Positions 11,727-23,066 of a stretch of 64,000 nucleotides of DNA are shown here, one piece after another. Both the position numbers and the translations under genes were made by a program. The stretch covers positions 32,668,501-32,732,500 of the forward strand of contig NC_050098.1 of NCBI RefSeq assembly GCF_902167145.1, written 5' to 3'. How positions within the stretch are numbered: the first letter of the stretch is position 1; each line of letters begins with the position of its first letter. The DNA comes from Zea mays (taxonomy: Eukaryota > Streptophyta > Magnoliopsida > Poales > Poaceae). The notes beneath the pieces are model-generated. The model did no database searches and was not told the origin of the DNA. It saw only the letters and a program-made list of their open reading frames with translations.

Positions 11727-12660
11727 GACGAGTGAGGTATCCGTATCCCGGAGGCGTAGGAATCCCTCGGCTCAGTCAGCCTTGCCGCCCGAGGCTTCAC
11801 TCGCTTAGTCTAAGAAACCCACGGCCGCTCTGCGGTGAGCCGGGGCCGAGGGCAGCGGTGTCAGCGTGGACAGAGGCGGAGTTGGCTCAAAAAAGGAAGT
11901 TTCGTCGGCCGGGGCTTGGCCGGGTCGTTGACTGGCGGGACCAACGCCGGAGTCGAGTTGTCGTGGCCATGAGCCGGGCTCGTGTCCTCGGGGGATAGCT
12001 GGCTGAGGCTTCGGGGCGGCCGGCCGAGACGTCTGCTCGGGCCGGGTTCCTGGAGGAGACCCTGGCGGCGATGGCCCGGGCATGGTGCTGACGTCGTCCT
12101 TTGGAGCGGAGATCCTTCGCCCGTGTTGCCGTCCGAGGCTTGGTCGGACTTCGCCGAAGGTGGAGTTGACACCGAGGGTGCTGCTGCTCCCCCTCCATCG
12201 ACGTCTGAGCCTGCAGGATCGGTTCGCCTGTAGTATGCATATGTTTTTTGCGGCCGCCGAGGCCTAAACATACTGTCGTCGCGTTGTAAAGCTGCGTTTC
12301 TTTTCCTCTTGTTTCGAGTATCAGGGCTTGCTCGTCGGTAGCAGAATCGTTTATCCGAGCTAGAGTTACTTCTCACGGAAGGTGATGAGTGAGGTATCCG
12401 TATCCCGGAAGCGTAGGAATACCTCGGCTCGGTCGGCCTTGCCGCTTACATGTACTCTTGCTCGTCCGCGGGATTCTATTATCGACGTAGCCGCGAAAAC
12501 CCAAAAAACCGTTTCGGCAGAAAGTCTTTTGAGTGTTAAGGCTTATTCGGTCAGCAGGATCGCTCATCCGAACGCAAGTTACTTCTCGCAGAAGGTGATG
12601 AGTGAGGTATCCGTATCCCGGAGGCGTAGGAGTCCCTCGGCTCGGTCGGCCTTGCCTGCT
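11727..12660. repeat. Element A: three dispersed 65-bp direct repeats
   Basis: Copies start near 11727, 12384 and 12596 and share GAGTGAGGTATCCGTATCCC and CTCGGTCGGCCTTGCC. Spacings of about 657 and 212 bp are nearly the same as in element B (about 660 and 214 bp). Confidence 0.75.
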
Positions 12661-12881
12661 TACGTGTACTCCGTCGTTTTCATGATCCCACTACCGAAGT
12701 AGTCGAAAAGCACGAAAGATATTCTGGCAAAAGGACTTTTTCCGAGGAAAATTTTGACGCTGAGGGGGTTCCCCCCTTCTAGCCCCCGAGGGAGGGTCGG
12801 GCTTTTCCGAGGCAAGGCTAACCCTTCCTTGATGGTTAGACTTCATATGTAAACGAGGTATATGAACGGTTTGAAAACATC

Positions 12882-14492
12882 TTAAGGGTAGAAGCGACGT
12901 AGCTGTCGAATGTTCCAAGGGTTGCTGTAGACCTCGCCTTGACTGTTGGCCAGCTTGTACGTCCCGGGCTTCAAAACCTTGGCGATGACGAACGGCCCTT
13001 CCCAGGGAGGCGTGAGCTTGTGCCGCCCTCGAGCGTTTTGTCGTAGTCGAAGCACCAATTCGCCCACCTGGAGGTCTCGGGACCGAACCCCTCGGGCGTG
13101 GTAGCGTCGCAGGGACTGCTGATACCGCGCCGAGTGTAGTAAGGCCACGTCCCGAGCCTCTTCCAGCTGGTCCAGTGAGTCTTCTCGGTTGGTCTGGTTG
13201 CGTCGGTCGTCGTAGGCCCTTGTCCTTGGGGAACCATATTCTAAGTCTGTGGGCAAGATGGCCTTGGCTCCATAGACTAGAAAGAACGGCGTGAAACCCG
13301 TGGCTCGACTTGGCGTCGTCCTCAGGCTCCAGACCACTAAGGGGAGTTCCTTCATCCATCGCCTACCGAACTTGTGGAGGTCGTTGTAGATCCTCGGCTT
13401 GAGTCCTTGCAAAATCATGCCGTTGACACGTTCTACCTGCCCATTCGTCATGGGGTGTGCCACGGCGGCCCAGTCCACCCGGATGTGGTGGTCTTCGCAG
13501 AAGTCTAGGAACTTTCTGCTAGTGAACTGGGTGCCGTTGTCGGTGATGATGGAGTTCGGGACCCCGAAGCGATGGATGATGTTGGTGAAGAATGCCACCG
13601 CCTGTTCGGACCTGATGCTGTTTAGGGGTCGGACTTCGATCCACTTGGAGAATTTGTCGATGGCGACCAGTAGGTGTGTGTAGCCCCCGGGTGCCTTCTG
13701 CAAGGGACCGACGAGGTCTAGACCCCACACAGCAAACGACCAGGTGATGGGTATTGTTTGTAGAGCCTGAGCAGGTAGGTGCGTCTGCCTTGCGTAGAAT
13801 TGACACCCTTGGCAGGTGCGGACAATTCTAGTGGCGTCGGCCACCACGGTCGGCCAGTAGAAACCTTGTCGGAAAGCATTTCCAACAAGGGCTCGAGGCG
13901 CTGCGTGATGACCGCAAGCCCCCGAGTGTATTTCTTGTAAGAGCTCCTGGCCTTCGACGATGGATATGCATCGCTGGAGGATGCTGGAGGGGCTGTGGTG
14001 GTAGAGCTCCTTCCCGTCACCCAGCAAGACGAATGACTTGGCGCGCCACGCCAGTCGCCGAGCTTTAGCTCTATCGAGGGGTAGCTCTCCTCGGTGGAGA
14101 TATTGCAGGTACGAGGTCTGCCAGTTTCGATTAGGCGTGACCCCATTCCGCTCTTCCTCGATGCGCAGAGCCTCACCCTCGGTAGCCGAGGGTGCCTCGG
14201 GCCGGGCCGAGGCCTTCTCGGGCTCGGGCGTGTCGTTTGTCTTGACTGAGGGTTGATGTAGGTCCCGGGAGAAGACGTTCGGGGGAACCGTTGTTCGTGC
14301 CGAAGCTATCTTCGCCAGCTCGTCCGCAGTCTCGTTGTACCACCGGGCGACGTGGTTGACCTCGAGCCCGTAGAACTTGTCCTCCAGGCGCCGAACCTCG
14401 TCGCAGTAGGCTTCCATCTTCGGGTCGCGGCAGTGGGAGTTCTTCATGACTTGGTCGATGACAAGCTGCGAGTCACCGCGAGCGTCAAGGCG
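12882..14492 (-). pseudogene. Element A pol, C-terminal part: end of RNase H plus integrase
   Basis: The frame is open from the TGA at 14493 to TAA 12882-12884. It begins with the end of RNase H (NETADELAKIAS), then a variable linker, the integrase zinc-binding HHCC region (RTCQGCQFYARQ) and the catalytic core with all three acidic residues (WGLDLVGP, ITDNGTQF, GQVERVNG). A C-terminal domain follows with PPWEGPFVIAKVLKPGTYKL. The enzyme would insert element cDNA into chromosomes. The frame equals the matching part of element B and has no internal stop, but it is cut off from RT by the nonsense codons at 14493 and 15006, so A cannot make a full Pol. Confidence 0.88.
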
Positions 14493-15005
14493 TCAGACCC
14501 CTAGCTCGATGGCGATGCGCAACCCGTTGACCAGAGCCTCGTACTCAGCCACGTTGTTGGACGCCGGGAAATGGAGGCGCAACACGTAGCGGAGGTGCTT
14601 CCCGAGGGGCGAGATGAAGGGCAGGCCCGCGCCTACCCCTGTTTTCATCAGCGACCCGTCGAAAAACATGGTCCAGAGTTCCGGTTGGATCGGAGTTGCC
14701 GGAAGCTGGGTGTCGACCCATTCAGCCACAAAGTCCGCCAAGACTTGGGACTTGATGGCCTTCCGAGGGGCGAACGAGATTGTCTCGCCCATGATTTCCA
14801 CCGCCCACTTTGCAATCCTACCCGAGGCCTCTCGACACTGGATGATCTCACCCAGGGGGAAGGATGACACCACAGTCACCAGATAAGACTCGAAGTAGTG
14901 TCGCAACTTCCGCCGCGTCAGAATCACCGCGTACAGCAGCTTCTGAATTTGTGGGTAGCGGATCTTGGTCTCGGACAGTACCTCACTGATGAAGTAGACC
15001 GGCCT
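14493..15005 (-). pseudogene. Element A pol, RNase H part, bounded by two stops
   Basis: The segment contains the RNase H motifs MFFDGSLMKTG (first Asp) and AEYEALVNGL (Glu). It lies between TAG at 15006-15008 and TGA at 14493-14495; the third motif GDSQLVIDQ falls just after the TGA. In element B the matching codons are CAG and CGA, so both stops are C-to-T changes on the coding strand. RNase H would degrade the RNA of RNA/DNA hybrids during reverse transcription. Confidence 0.87.
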
Positions 15006-16109
15006 CTAGACGGGCAATGCATGCCCTTCTTCTCGTCTTTCGACCATGATCGAGGCGCTGACCACCTGAGTGGTAGCGGCGACGTAGATTAAGAGGGCTT
15101 CTCCGGTAGCGGGAGGCACCAGGATGGGTGCGTTCGTAAGGAGTGCCTTCAGGTTCCCGAGGGCTTCCTCGGCCACGGGGGTCCAAGTGAAGCACTCGGT
15201 CTTTCTTAAGAGGCGGTACAGAGGTAGGCCTCTTTCGCCGAGGCGCGAGATGAAGCGGCTCAGAGCCGCAAGGCATCCCATGACCCTCTGTACGCCTTTC
15301 AAGTCCTTGATGGGCCCCATGTTGGTGATGGCCGCGATTTTCTCCGGGTTGGCCTCGATGCCCCACTCGGAGACGATGAACCCTAAGAGCATGCCTCGGG
15401 GGACTCCGAAGACGCACTTCTTGGGATTGAGTTTTACACCTTTCGCCTTGAGACACCGGAATGTCGCTTCAAGGTCGGAGAGGTGGTCGGAGGCTTTCCT
15501 CGTCTTGACTACGATGTCATCGACGTAAGCCTCGACGATCCGACCAATGTGTTTGCCAAACACGTGGTTCATGCACCTTTGGTATGTCACACCCGCATTC
15601 CTCAAACCAAATGGCATAGTAACATAGCAATACATGCCAAGAGGTGTGATGAAAGAAGTCGCGAGCTGGTCGGACTCTTTCATCTTGATTTGGTGATACC
15701 CTGAGTAGGCGTCGAGGAATGACAGGGTTTCGCACCCAGCAGTGGAATCCACGATTTGATCGATGTGAGGCAGAGGGTAGGGAACCTTCGGACATGCTTT
15801 GTTTAGACCGGTGTAGTCTACACACATCCGCCATTTCCCTCCTTTATTTCTTACAAGCACAGGATTGGCAAGCCATTCAGGATGGAATACCTCTTTGATG
15901 AACCCTGCAGCCATCAGTTTGTGGATCTCCTCGCCTATGGTTCTGCGCTTTTCTACGTCGAATCGGCGCAGAGGCTGCTTCACGGGTCGGGATCTAGCTT
16001 GGATATCCAGCGAGTGCTCGGCGACATCCCTCGGTATGCCAGGCATGTCCGAGGGACTCCACGCGAAAACTTCGGTGTTCGCGCGGAGAAAGTCGACGGG
16101 CACTGCTTC
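15006..16109 (-). pseudogene. Element A pol, reverse transcriptase
   Basis: The Ty3/Gypsy RT reads from just after the TAG at 16110-16112. Visible motifs are GGKWRMCVDYTGLNKACP, FLDAYSGYHQIKM (motif A Asp), PFGLRNAGVTYQ and EAYVDDIVVKT (YVDD active site), then the RT thumb and the start of the RNase H connection (LLTNAPILVPP). The domain is uninterrupted. Translation would need to pass the TAG at 16110, shared with element B, and would end at the TAG at 15006. Confidence 0.9.
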
Positions 16110-19100
16110 CTATTTGGGGTCGAGCTCGGAGCCGATCCGGATCTACTTGGAGGCGTCGTTGCTGGGGTCGAGAGGGACGGACTTAACCGTCTCTGCTGGC
16201 TCGAAGTTGCCGGCGTGGTGCTTCGCATCTGGCGCCTCCTTGGAGAGGCTCTCCAGGTCGGCGATGAGGGCCTCAGATTCGGCGAGGGCCTCGGCGTACT
16301 CCACGCACTCCACGTCGCAATCATACGCGTGTCGGTACGTGGGGCCGACGGTGATGACCCCGTTGGGGCCCGACATTTTGGGCTTGAGGTAGGTGTAGTT
16401 GGGGACGGCCATGAACTTGGCATTGCATGGCCTCCCCAGTACTGCGTGGTAGGTTCCTCGGAACCTGACCACCTCAAACGTGAGGGTTTCCCTTCGGAAG
16501 TTGGAGGGAGTCCCGAAGCAGACGGACAGATCGAGTTGTCCGAGGGGTTGGACACGTTTCCTGGGGATGATCCCATGAAAAGGCGTCGCGCCTGTCCGGA
16601 TCGAGGACAGATCGATCCGCAGGAGCCCGAGGGTCTTGGCGTAGATGATGTTGAGGCTGCTGCCTCCGTCCATGAGGACCTTGGTGAGCCTGACGTTGCC
16701 GATGACGGGGTCGACAACGAGCGGATATTTCCCCGGGCTCGGCACGCGGTCGGGGTGGTCGCCCTGGTTGAAGGTGATGGGCTTGTCGGACCAGTCTAGG
16801 TAGACTGGCGCCGCCACCTTTACTGAGCAGACCTCTTGACGCTCTTGCTTGCGGTGCCGAGCCGAGGCGTTCGCCACTTGCCCACCGTAGATCATGAAGC
16901 AGTCGTGGACCTCGGGGAACTCCTCTGCCTTGTGATCCTCCAACTTGTCGTTGTTGTGGGCCCTGCCACCTTCCGCCGGTGGCCCGTCCCTGTGAAAGTG
17001 GCGTCGAAGCATGACGCACTCCTCAAGGGTGTGCTTGACGGGCCCCTGATGATAGGGGCACGACTCCTTGAGCATCTTATCGAAGAGATTGGCACCTCCA
17101 GGAGGTTTTCGAGGGTTCTTGTACTCAGCGGCGGCGACAAGGTCCGCGTCGGTGGCGTCGTGTTTCGCTTGCGACTTCTTCTTGTTCTTCTTCTTGGTGC
17201 CGCGCTGAGCGGATGCCTCGGGGACGTCTTCCGGCTGGCGGCCCTGGGGCTGCTTGTCCTTTCGGAAGATGGCCTCAATCGCCTCCTGGCCAGAGGCGAA
17301 CTTGGTGGCGATGTCCATCAGCTCGCTCACCCTGGTGGGGGTCTTGCGACCCAGCTTGCTCACCAGGTCGCGGCAGGTGGTGCTGGCGAGGAACGCGCCG
17401 ATGACGTCCGAGTCGGTGACATTGGGCAGCTCGGTGCGCTGCTTCGAGAATCGCCAGATGTAGTCCCGGAGAGACTCTCCCGGCTGCTGGCGGCAGCTTC
17501 GGAGATCCCAGGAGTTCCCAGGGCGCACGTACGTGCCCTGGAAGTTGCCGGCGAAGGCTTGGACCAGGTCGTCCCAGTTGGAGATCTGCCCCGGAGGCAG
17601 ATGCTCCAGCCAGGCTCGAGCGGTGTCGGAGAGGAACAGGGGGAGGTTGCGGATGATGAGGTTGTCATCGTCCGTTCCACCCAGCTGGCAGGCCAGTCGG
17701 TAGTCCGCGAGCCACAGTTCCGGCCTCGTCTCCCCCGAGTACTTTGTGATGGTAGTCGGGGTTCGGAACCGGGTCGGGAACGGCGCCCGTCGTATGGCCC
17801 GGCTGAAAGCCTGCGGACCGGGTGGTTCGGGCGAGGGGCTCCGATCCTCCCCGCTGTCGTAGTGTCCCCCACGCCTGGGGTGGTAGCCTCGTTGCACCCT
17901 TTCATCGAGGTGGGCTCGACGGTTGCGGTGGTGGTGCTCGTTGCCGAGGCAACCCGGGGCCGCAGGCGCCGTGTTGCGCGTGCGCCCGGTGTGGACCGAG
18001 GCTTCCCGCACGAATCGGGAAGTCGCGGCGCGATGCTCCGAGGGGTACCCCTGCCTTCAGGAGGCAGAGCTTTCGGCCCGTAGGATTGCGGCATCCTCCA
18101 GGAGATTCTTGAGCTCTCCCTGGATACGCCGCCCATCGGTGGTCGATGGTTCCAGCATCGCGCGGAGTAGTATTGCTGCTGCTGCCAGGTTCTGCCCGAC
18201 CCCACTGGAAGCCGGTGGCGGCCTTGCCCTGACGTCGTCGGCAATGCGGTGCTGGATGCCCTGGGGTAGATGACGCGCTTCTCCGGCCGGAGCTTGGTCT
18301 GCCCATTCCTGCCCGATGTTCCGCCGGAACTGCTCAAGTGTTCCTGCTCCCTCGTCGAGCTTGGCCTGCATCTCGCGGATTTGCTCGAGCTGTGCATCCT
18401 GACCCCCCGCAGGGACTAGGACCACAGCTAGCTCCCGAAGGATGTCAACGCGAGGCACAGGCCTAGGGGGATCACCGTTTTCCGGCATACCAAGATGGTT
18501 GCCTTCGCCGGGACCCCCTAGATCGACATGGAAACATTCACGACTTGGGCCGCAGTCCTCGTCGCCGAAGCTGCGGCTACCATCGGAACAATCGCAGAGG
18601 CAGTAGTCGCATGCGGTCATGAAGTCCCGCATGGCACTGGGGTTACCGAGCCTGGAGAAATCCCAACAAAAGTCAGGCTCGTCATCTTCCTCGGAACCCG
18701 AGGGTCCGTAGGTCGAGACGGCCGTCAGTCTGTCCTAGGGCGACCACATATGGTACCCCGGAGGGTTGGTACATGCCTCTATGAAAGCTTCCACCGAAGC
18801 GAGGACGCTTGGTGGGTCGAAGCTGAATCCAAAAGACACGAGATGGGAATCGGTCGGTACCTCTTGGTCGACGGGCGGTGACGAAGTCGCGTCAGGGGCG
18901 GACTGCACCGTTGTCTCAGGTACGAGGGCGACGCCCAGCAAGTCCTTCGCGAGCGTGCTGGCGTCGTTCGTCTGCTTGGGGTTGGCGTGTTGCGGGGAAA
19001 CGACGCTCGTCTTCGTCTCAGACGCAAGGTCGAAGCCCGACGTGTCCCCCGCTGGGGCGCCGACGTCATCGACTTGCTCGACAGCCGACGAGGTGCCGCC

Positions 19101-19366
19101 TTCTGCTTGGCCATGGTTGCCCCGCCTCCTCCTCCGTCGGGGGGGGGGGGGGGGAGGTGACGGGACAAACCCGGATGTTGTTCTTCTGCCATGTGGGGAA
19201 GACGTCGTTTATTCTGCCGCTGGCGGGCGGGCTGACGGCCGCCATTGTCGCTGTCGCGCGGCGGAGGAAGGAGTATCATGTTGTAGCTGCCGTCGAGGGA
19301 CATGAACTCAAGACTCCCGAAACGGAGCATCGTCCCGGGTTGGAAAGGTTACTGGAGACTACCCAT
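16110..19366 (-). pseudogene. Element A gag and protease, several nonsense codons and a frameshift
   Basis: The start is ATG at 19364-19366, at the place matching the ATG of element B at 33474. TAA at 19349-19351 stops it after 5 codons. A G-run at 19139-19154 shifts the frame, and TGA at 18057 separates the N-terminal region from the long gag part (18056-16146). The latter contains the gag domain (AWLEHLPPGQISNWDDL), a Cys/His cluster CPYHQGPVKHTLEEC, and the protease with DGG in place of the common DTG/DSG (VLMDGGSSLNIIYA, near 16650), as is usual in this lineage. TAG at 16143-16145 and TAG at 16110-16112 end it before RT. Confidence 0.85.
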
Positions 19367-19406
19367 CTGAAGCTTGACGGGAAGCTGTTCGTCAACACAC
19401 AGCAGG

Positions 19407-19424
19407 CCCCTACCTGGCGCGCCA
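19407..19424 (-). promoter_or_regulatory. Element A: primer-binding site
   Basis: On the minus strand TGGCGCGCCAGGTAGGGG begins two bases after the 5' LTR end. Element B has the identical sequence at 33515-33532. I did not assign the tRNA. Confidence 0.8.
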
Positions 19425-19426
19425 AC

Positions 19427-20829
19427 TGTCAGCGTTTCGACCCCGGAGGGTCCCTGGACCGACGAGTAAATTGTCGCTGCGTGTCCCAGCCCAGATGGGT
19501 CGGCGCGAGACGGGACACAAAGGGGGAGAATAGTAAGGGGAAACCGCGGCCTTCGTGTTGTCCTGCGCCCAGGGCGAATGGATGCGCTCGCAGTAGGGGG
19601 TTACAAGCGTTCGCGTGGGAGAGAGAGAGAGGGCGAGAGCCTTATGCGTCGACCCGTTCTCTCGCGCGGCCAACCTTTCGTACGAGAGCCCTGGACCTTC
19701 CTTTTATAGACGTAAGGAGAGGGCCCAGGTGTACAATGGTGGGTGTAGCAATGTGCTAACGTGTCTAGCAGAGAGGAGCTAGTGCCCTATGTACATGCCG
19801 TCGTGGCTGTCGGAGAGGTGTTGCTGCCCTGTTCATGTGATGTCGTGGCCGTCGGAGGAGAGCTGGAGCCCTGCGGAAGTACAGCTGTCGGGGCTGTCGG
19901 ATCCTTGCTGACGTCTCCTTGTTGACGTAAGGGGCTGGGAGCCGCCGTCGTCATTGAGCGTGCGGGGTGTCATCATTACTTGTTTACTGGGGCGAGCCAG
20001 ATGGGACGCCGGTCTTGTTCCCCGTAGCCTGAGCTAGCTAGGGGCAGGGTAATGATGGCCCCCCTGGCGACGTGGCCAGTCCAGACCTGAGTCTGGGCGA
20101 GGTGGCGATTCCTCCGAGGTCGAGGTTGAGTTCGAGCCCTGGGGTCGGGCGAGGCGGAGTCCATCGTCTTCCGGAGCTGAGGCTGAGTCCGAGCCCTGGG
20201 GTCGGGCGAGGCGGAGTTCGTCGTCTTCTAAGTCGTGGTTGAGTCCGAGCCCTGGGGTCGGGCGAGGCGAAGTCCATCTTCCGAGGCCGAGACGGGGGCT
20301 GAACCCTGGGGTCGGGCGAGGCGGAGCTTCCTATGTCGCCCGAGGCTGGACTTAGCCGCTGTCGACCTCACTCTGGCAAGTGGCACGACAGTCAGAGCAG
20401 GGCAGGCGGCCTGTATTCCTGTCAGGTCGGTCAGTGGAGCGGCGAAGTGACTGCGGTCACTTCGGCCCTGTCGACTGAAGAGCACGCGTCAGGATAAGAT
20501 GTCAGGCGATCCTTGCATTAAATGCTCCTGCGATATGGTCGGTTGGTGTGGCGATTTGGCCAAGGTTGCTTCTCCGCGAAGCCTACCCGAGATGTGCCTC
20601 GGGCGAGTCGACAGTGCGTCCGTTGCTTGAGGGGATCCTCGGGCGAGGCGTGAATCTTCCAGGGTCAGCTGTCTTTGCCAGAGGTCGGGCTCGGGCGAGG
20701 CGGGATCATGTCCCTTGAGCGGAGCCTTGGCCTGAATCGCGCCCATCAGGCCTTCGCAGCTTTGTGCTGATGGGGTTTACCAGCTGAGATTAGGAGTCTT
20801 GGGGGTACCCCTAATTATGGTCCCCGACA
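19427..20829 (-). repeat. Element A 5' LTR (1,403 bp)
   Basis: It pairs with 7268-8679. The minus-strand TATA motif is at 19700-19708. The LTR abuts the primer-binding site on the left and the ACATT duplication on the right. Confidence 0.9.
19700..19708 (-). promoter_or_regulatory. Element A 5' LTR: TATA box
   Basis: TATAAAAGG on the minus strand marks the U3/R core promoter. It is conserved in all four Huck-type LTRs of the window. Confidence 0.65.
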
Positions 20830-20895
20830 ACATTAGTCATAGCAAATGAAAGAGAGATGATCAAAGGTATATAAATGAGCTATGTGTGCAAAACA

Positions 20896-21155
20896 TCAAT
20901 CAAAATTCCTAGAATCAAGAATATTTAGCTCATGCCTAAGTTTGGTAAATGTTTTCTCATCTAATGGCTTGGTAAAGACATCGGCTAATTGTTCTTTGGT
21001 ATTAATATATGCAATCTCGATATCCCCCTTTGTTGGTGATCCCTCAAAAAGTGATACCGAATGGCTATGTGTTTAGTGCGGCTATGCTCAACAGGATTAT
21101 CCGCCATGCGGATTGCACTCTCATTATCACATAGGAGAGGAACTTTGGTTAATTT
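20896..21155 (-). pseudogene. Element O pol C-terminus (RNase H end), detached from RT by element B
   Basis: The segment encodes the end of Copia RNase H: LLCDNESAIRMADNP, HIAIRYHFLRDH and the hallmark QLADVFTKPLDE, and stops at TGA 20896-20898. The frame is unbroken and joins the RT/RNase H frame at 35662 once B and one AATTT duplication are removed. The stretch 20830-20895 to its left is the start of the 3' noncoding region of O. Confidence 0.9.
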
Positions 21156-23053
21156 TGTCGGCGTTTCGAACCCGAGGGGTCCCTGGACCGACGAGTAAAT
21201 TGTCGCCGCGTGCCCCAGCCCAGATGGGTCGGCGCGAGACGGAGCACGAAGGGGGGAAGAAGCCGGAGGGAGACAAACGTGAGAGGTGAAATCCCGCGGC
21301 CTTCGTGTTTGTCCCGCGCCCAGGTCGGGTGCGCTTGCAGTAGGGGGTTACAAGCGTCCACGCGGGAGGGAGCGAGCGGCCTAATGCGAGCGCCGTCCCG
21401 TCCTTCCCCGCGCGGCCAACCCTCTGTAAGAGGGCCCTGGACCTTCCTTTTATAGGCGCAAGGAAAGGATCCAGGTGTACAATGGGGGGTGTAGCAGCGT
21501 GCTAACGTGTCTAGCGGAGGAGAGCTAGCGCCCTAAGTACATGCCATCGTGGCAGCCGGAGAGGGTTTGGCACCCAGTTCGTGTGGTGTCGTGGCCGTCG
21601 GAGGTGCGCTGGAGCCTGGCGGAAGGACAGCTGTCGGGGCTGTCGAGTCCTTGCTGACGTCCTCTTGCTTCCATAAGGGGGCTGAGAGCCGCCGTCGTCA
21701 TAGAGCGTGCGGGGCGCCATCATTACTTGTTTGGTGGGGCGAGCCAGATGGGACGCCGGTCTTGGTCCCCGTAGCCTGAGTTAGCTTGGGGTAGGGTAAT
21801 GATGGCGCCTCCTGTGACATGGTCGGTCCGAGCCCTAGGTTGGGCGAGGTGGAGGCTCCTCTGAGGTCGAGGTCGAGTCTGTCTTTCGAGGCCGAGGTCG
21901 AGTCCGAGCCCCTGGGTCGGGCGAGGCGGAGACCGTCGGCTGAGGCCAGGGCTGAGTCCGAGCCCTGGGGTCAGGCGAAGCGGAGTTCGTCGTCTTCCGG
22001 GGCTGAGCCCGAGTTCGAGCCCTGGGGTCAGGCGAAGCGGAGTTCGTCGTCTTCCGGGGCTGAGCCCGAGTCCGAGCCCTGGGGTCGGGCGAAGCGGAGT
22101 TCGTCGTCTTCCGGGGCTGAGCCCGAGTCCGAGCCCTGGGGTCGGGCGAAGCGGAGTTCGTCGTCTTCCGGGGCTGAGCCCGAGTCCGAGCCCTGGGGTC
22201 GGGCGAAGCAGAGTTCGTCGTCTTCCGGGGCTGAGCCCGAGTTCGAGCCCTGGGTCGGGCGAAGCGGAGTTCGTCGTCTTCTGGGGCTGAGCCCGAGTCC
22301 GAGCCCTGGGGTCGGGCGAAGCGGAGTTCGTCGTCTTCCGGGGCTGAGCCCGAGTCCGAGCCCTGGGGTCGGGCGAAGCGGAGTTCGTCGTCTTCCGGGG
22401 CTAAGCCCGAGTCCGAGCCCTAGGGTCGGGTGAAGCGGAGTTCGTCGTCTTCCGGGGCTGAGCCCGAGTCCGAGCCCTAGGGCCGGCGAAGCAGAGTTCG
22501 TCGTCTTCCGGGGCTGAGCCCGAGTCCGAGCCCTGGGGTCGGGCGAAGCGGAGTTTCCTATGGCACCTGGGGCCGGGCTTGGCTACTGTCAGCCTCACTC
22601 TGTCGTGTGGCACAGCAGTCGGAGCGGTGCAGGCGGCGCTGTCCTCTTGTCAGGCTGATCAGTGGAGCGGCGAAGTGACTACGGTCACTTCGGCTCTGTC
22701 AACTGGAGGACGCGCGTCAGGATAAAGGTGTCAGGCCACCTTTGCATTAAATGCCCCTGCGATTTGGTCGGTTGGCGTGGCGGTTTGGCCAAGGTTGCTT
22801 CTTGGTGAAGACTGGGCCTCGGGCGAGCCGAAGGTGCGTTCATTGCCGTAGGGGGTCCTCGGGCGAGACGTAAACCCTCCGGGGTCGCCTGCCCTTGCCC
22901 GAGGCTGGGCTCGGGCGAGGCGCGATCGCGTCCCTTGAATGGGCCGATCCTTGACTTAATCGCACCCATCAGGCCTTTGCAGCTTTGTGCTGATGGGGGT
23001 TACCAGCTGAGATTTAGGAGCCTTGAGGGTACCCCTAATTATGGTCCCCGACA
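21156..23053 (-). repeat. Element B 3' LTR (1,898 bp)
   Basis: The minus-strand TATA motif is at 21446-21454. The U3 contains 10 full 57-bp repeats plus a partial one. It is 229 bp shorter than the 5' LTR of the same element, nearly all explained by four fewer repeats. Confidence 0.9.
21955..22552. repeat. 57-bp tandem array in element B 3' LTR, 10 full units
   Basis: Each unit carries GAGCCCTGGGGTCGGGCGAA, then GCGGAGTTCGTCGTCTTCC and GGGGCTGAGCCCGAGT. Unit variants include GTCAGG (units 1-2), a lost G near 22252 and CCCTAGGG (units 9-10). The array lies upstream of the TATA box with respect to LTR transcription. Confidence 0.93.
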
Positions 23054-23066
23054 GTAGCCCCCGAGT
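23054..23066 (-). promoter_or_regulatory. Element B: polypurine tract
   Basis: On the minus strand ACTCGGGGGCTAC lies immediately before the LTR start. Confidence 0.75.

Larger units (their letters stand above)
8693..12881 (-). other. Element A: 4.2-kb noncoding region between pol and 3' LTR
   Basis: The DNA is GC-rich, with no frame matching a known protein on either strand. The frames that are open are not kept between A and the matching region of B (23067-26976), so I treat it as noncoding. It holds a roughly 75-bp tandem repeat (9415-9640), three dispersed 65-bp repeats (11727-12660), several copies of the PPT core and a plus-strand TATA-like site near 10512. Long pol-to-LTR spacers are normal for Tat elements, some of which carry an extra ORF there. 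Confidence 0.75.
7268..20829 (-). mobile_element. Element A: Huck-type Tat lineage Ty3/Gypsy, minus strand, 13.6 kb
   Basis: LTRs are at 7268-8679 (3') and 19427-20829 (5'). Both start on the minus strand with TGTCGGGGACCATAATTAGG and end in GCCGACA or GCTGACA. The flanking duplication is ACATT at 7263-7267 and 20830-20834. Order from right: 5' LTR, primer-binding site, gag with protease, RT, RNase H, integrase, about 4.2 kb of noncoding DNA, PPT, 3' LTR. The LTRs differ at roughly 45-50 of 1,400 sites by eye. It is inserted in the 3' noncoding region of O, about 65 bp past the stop codon of O. The Huck name rests on LTR start, length and polyprotein type and was not checked by search. Confidence 0.9.

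Noticed and set aside
16836..18083. 415-codon plus-strand frame over element A gag
   Set aside because: Opposite-strand shadow of GC-rich gag; not kept in full in element B and without a recognisable domain.
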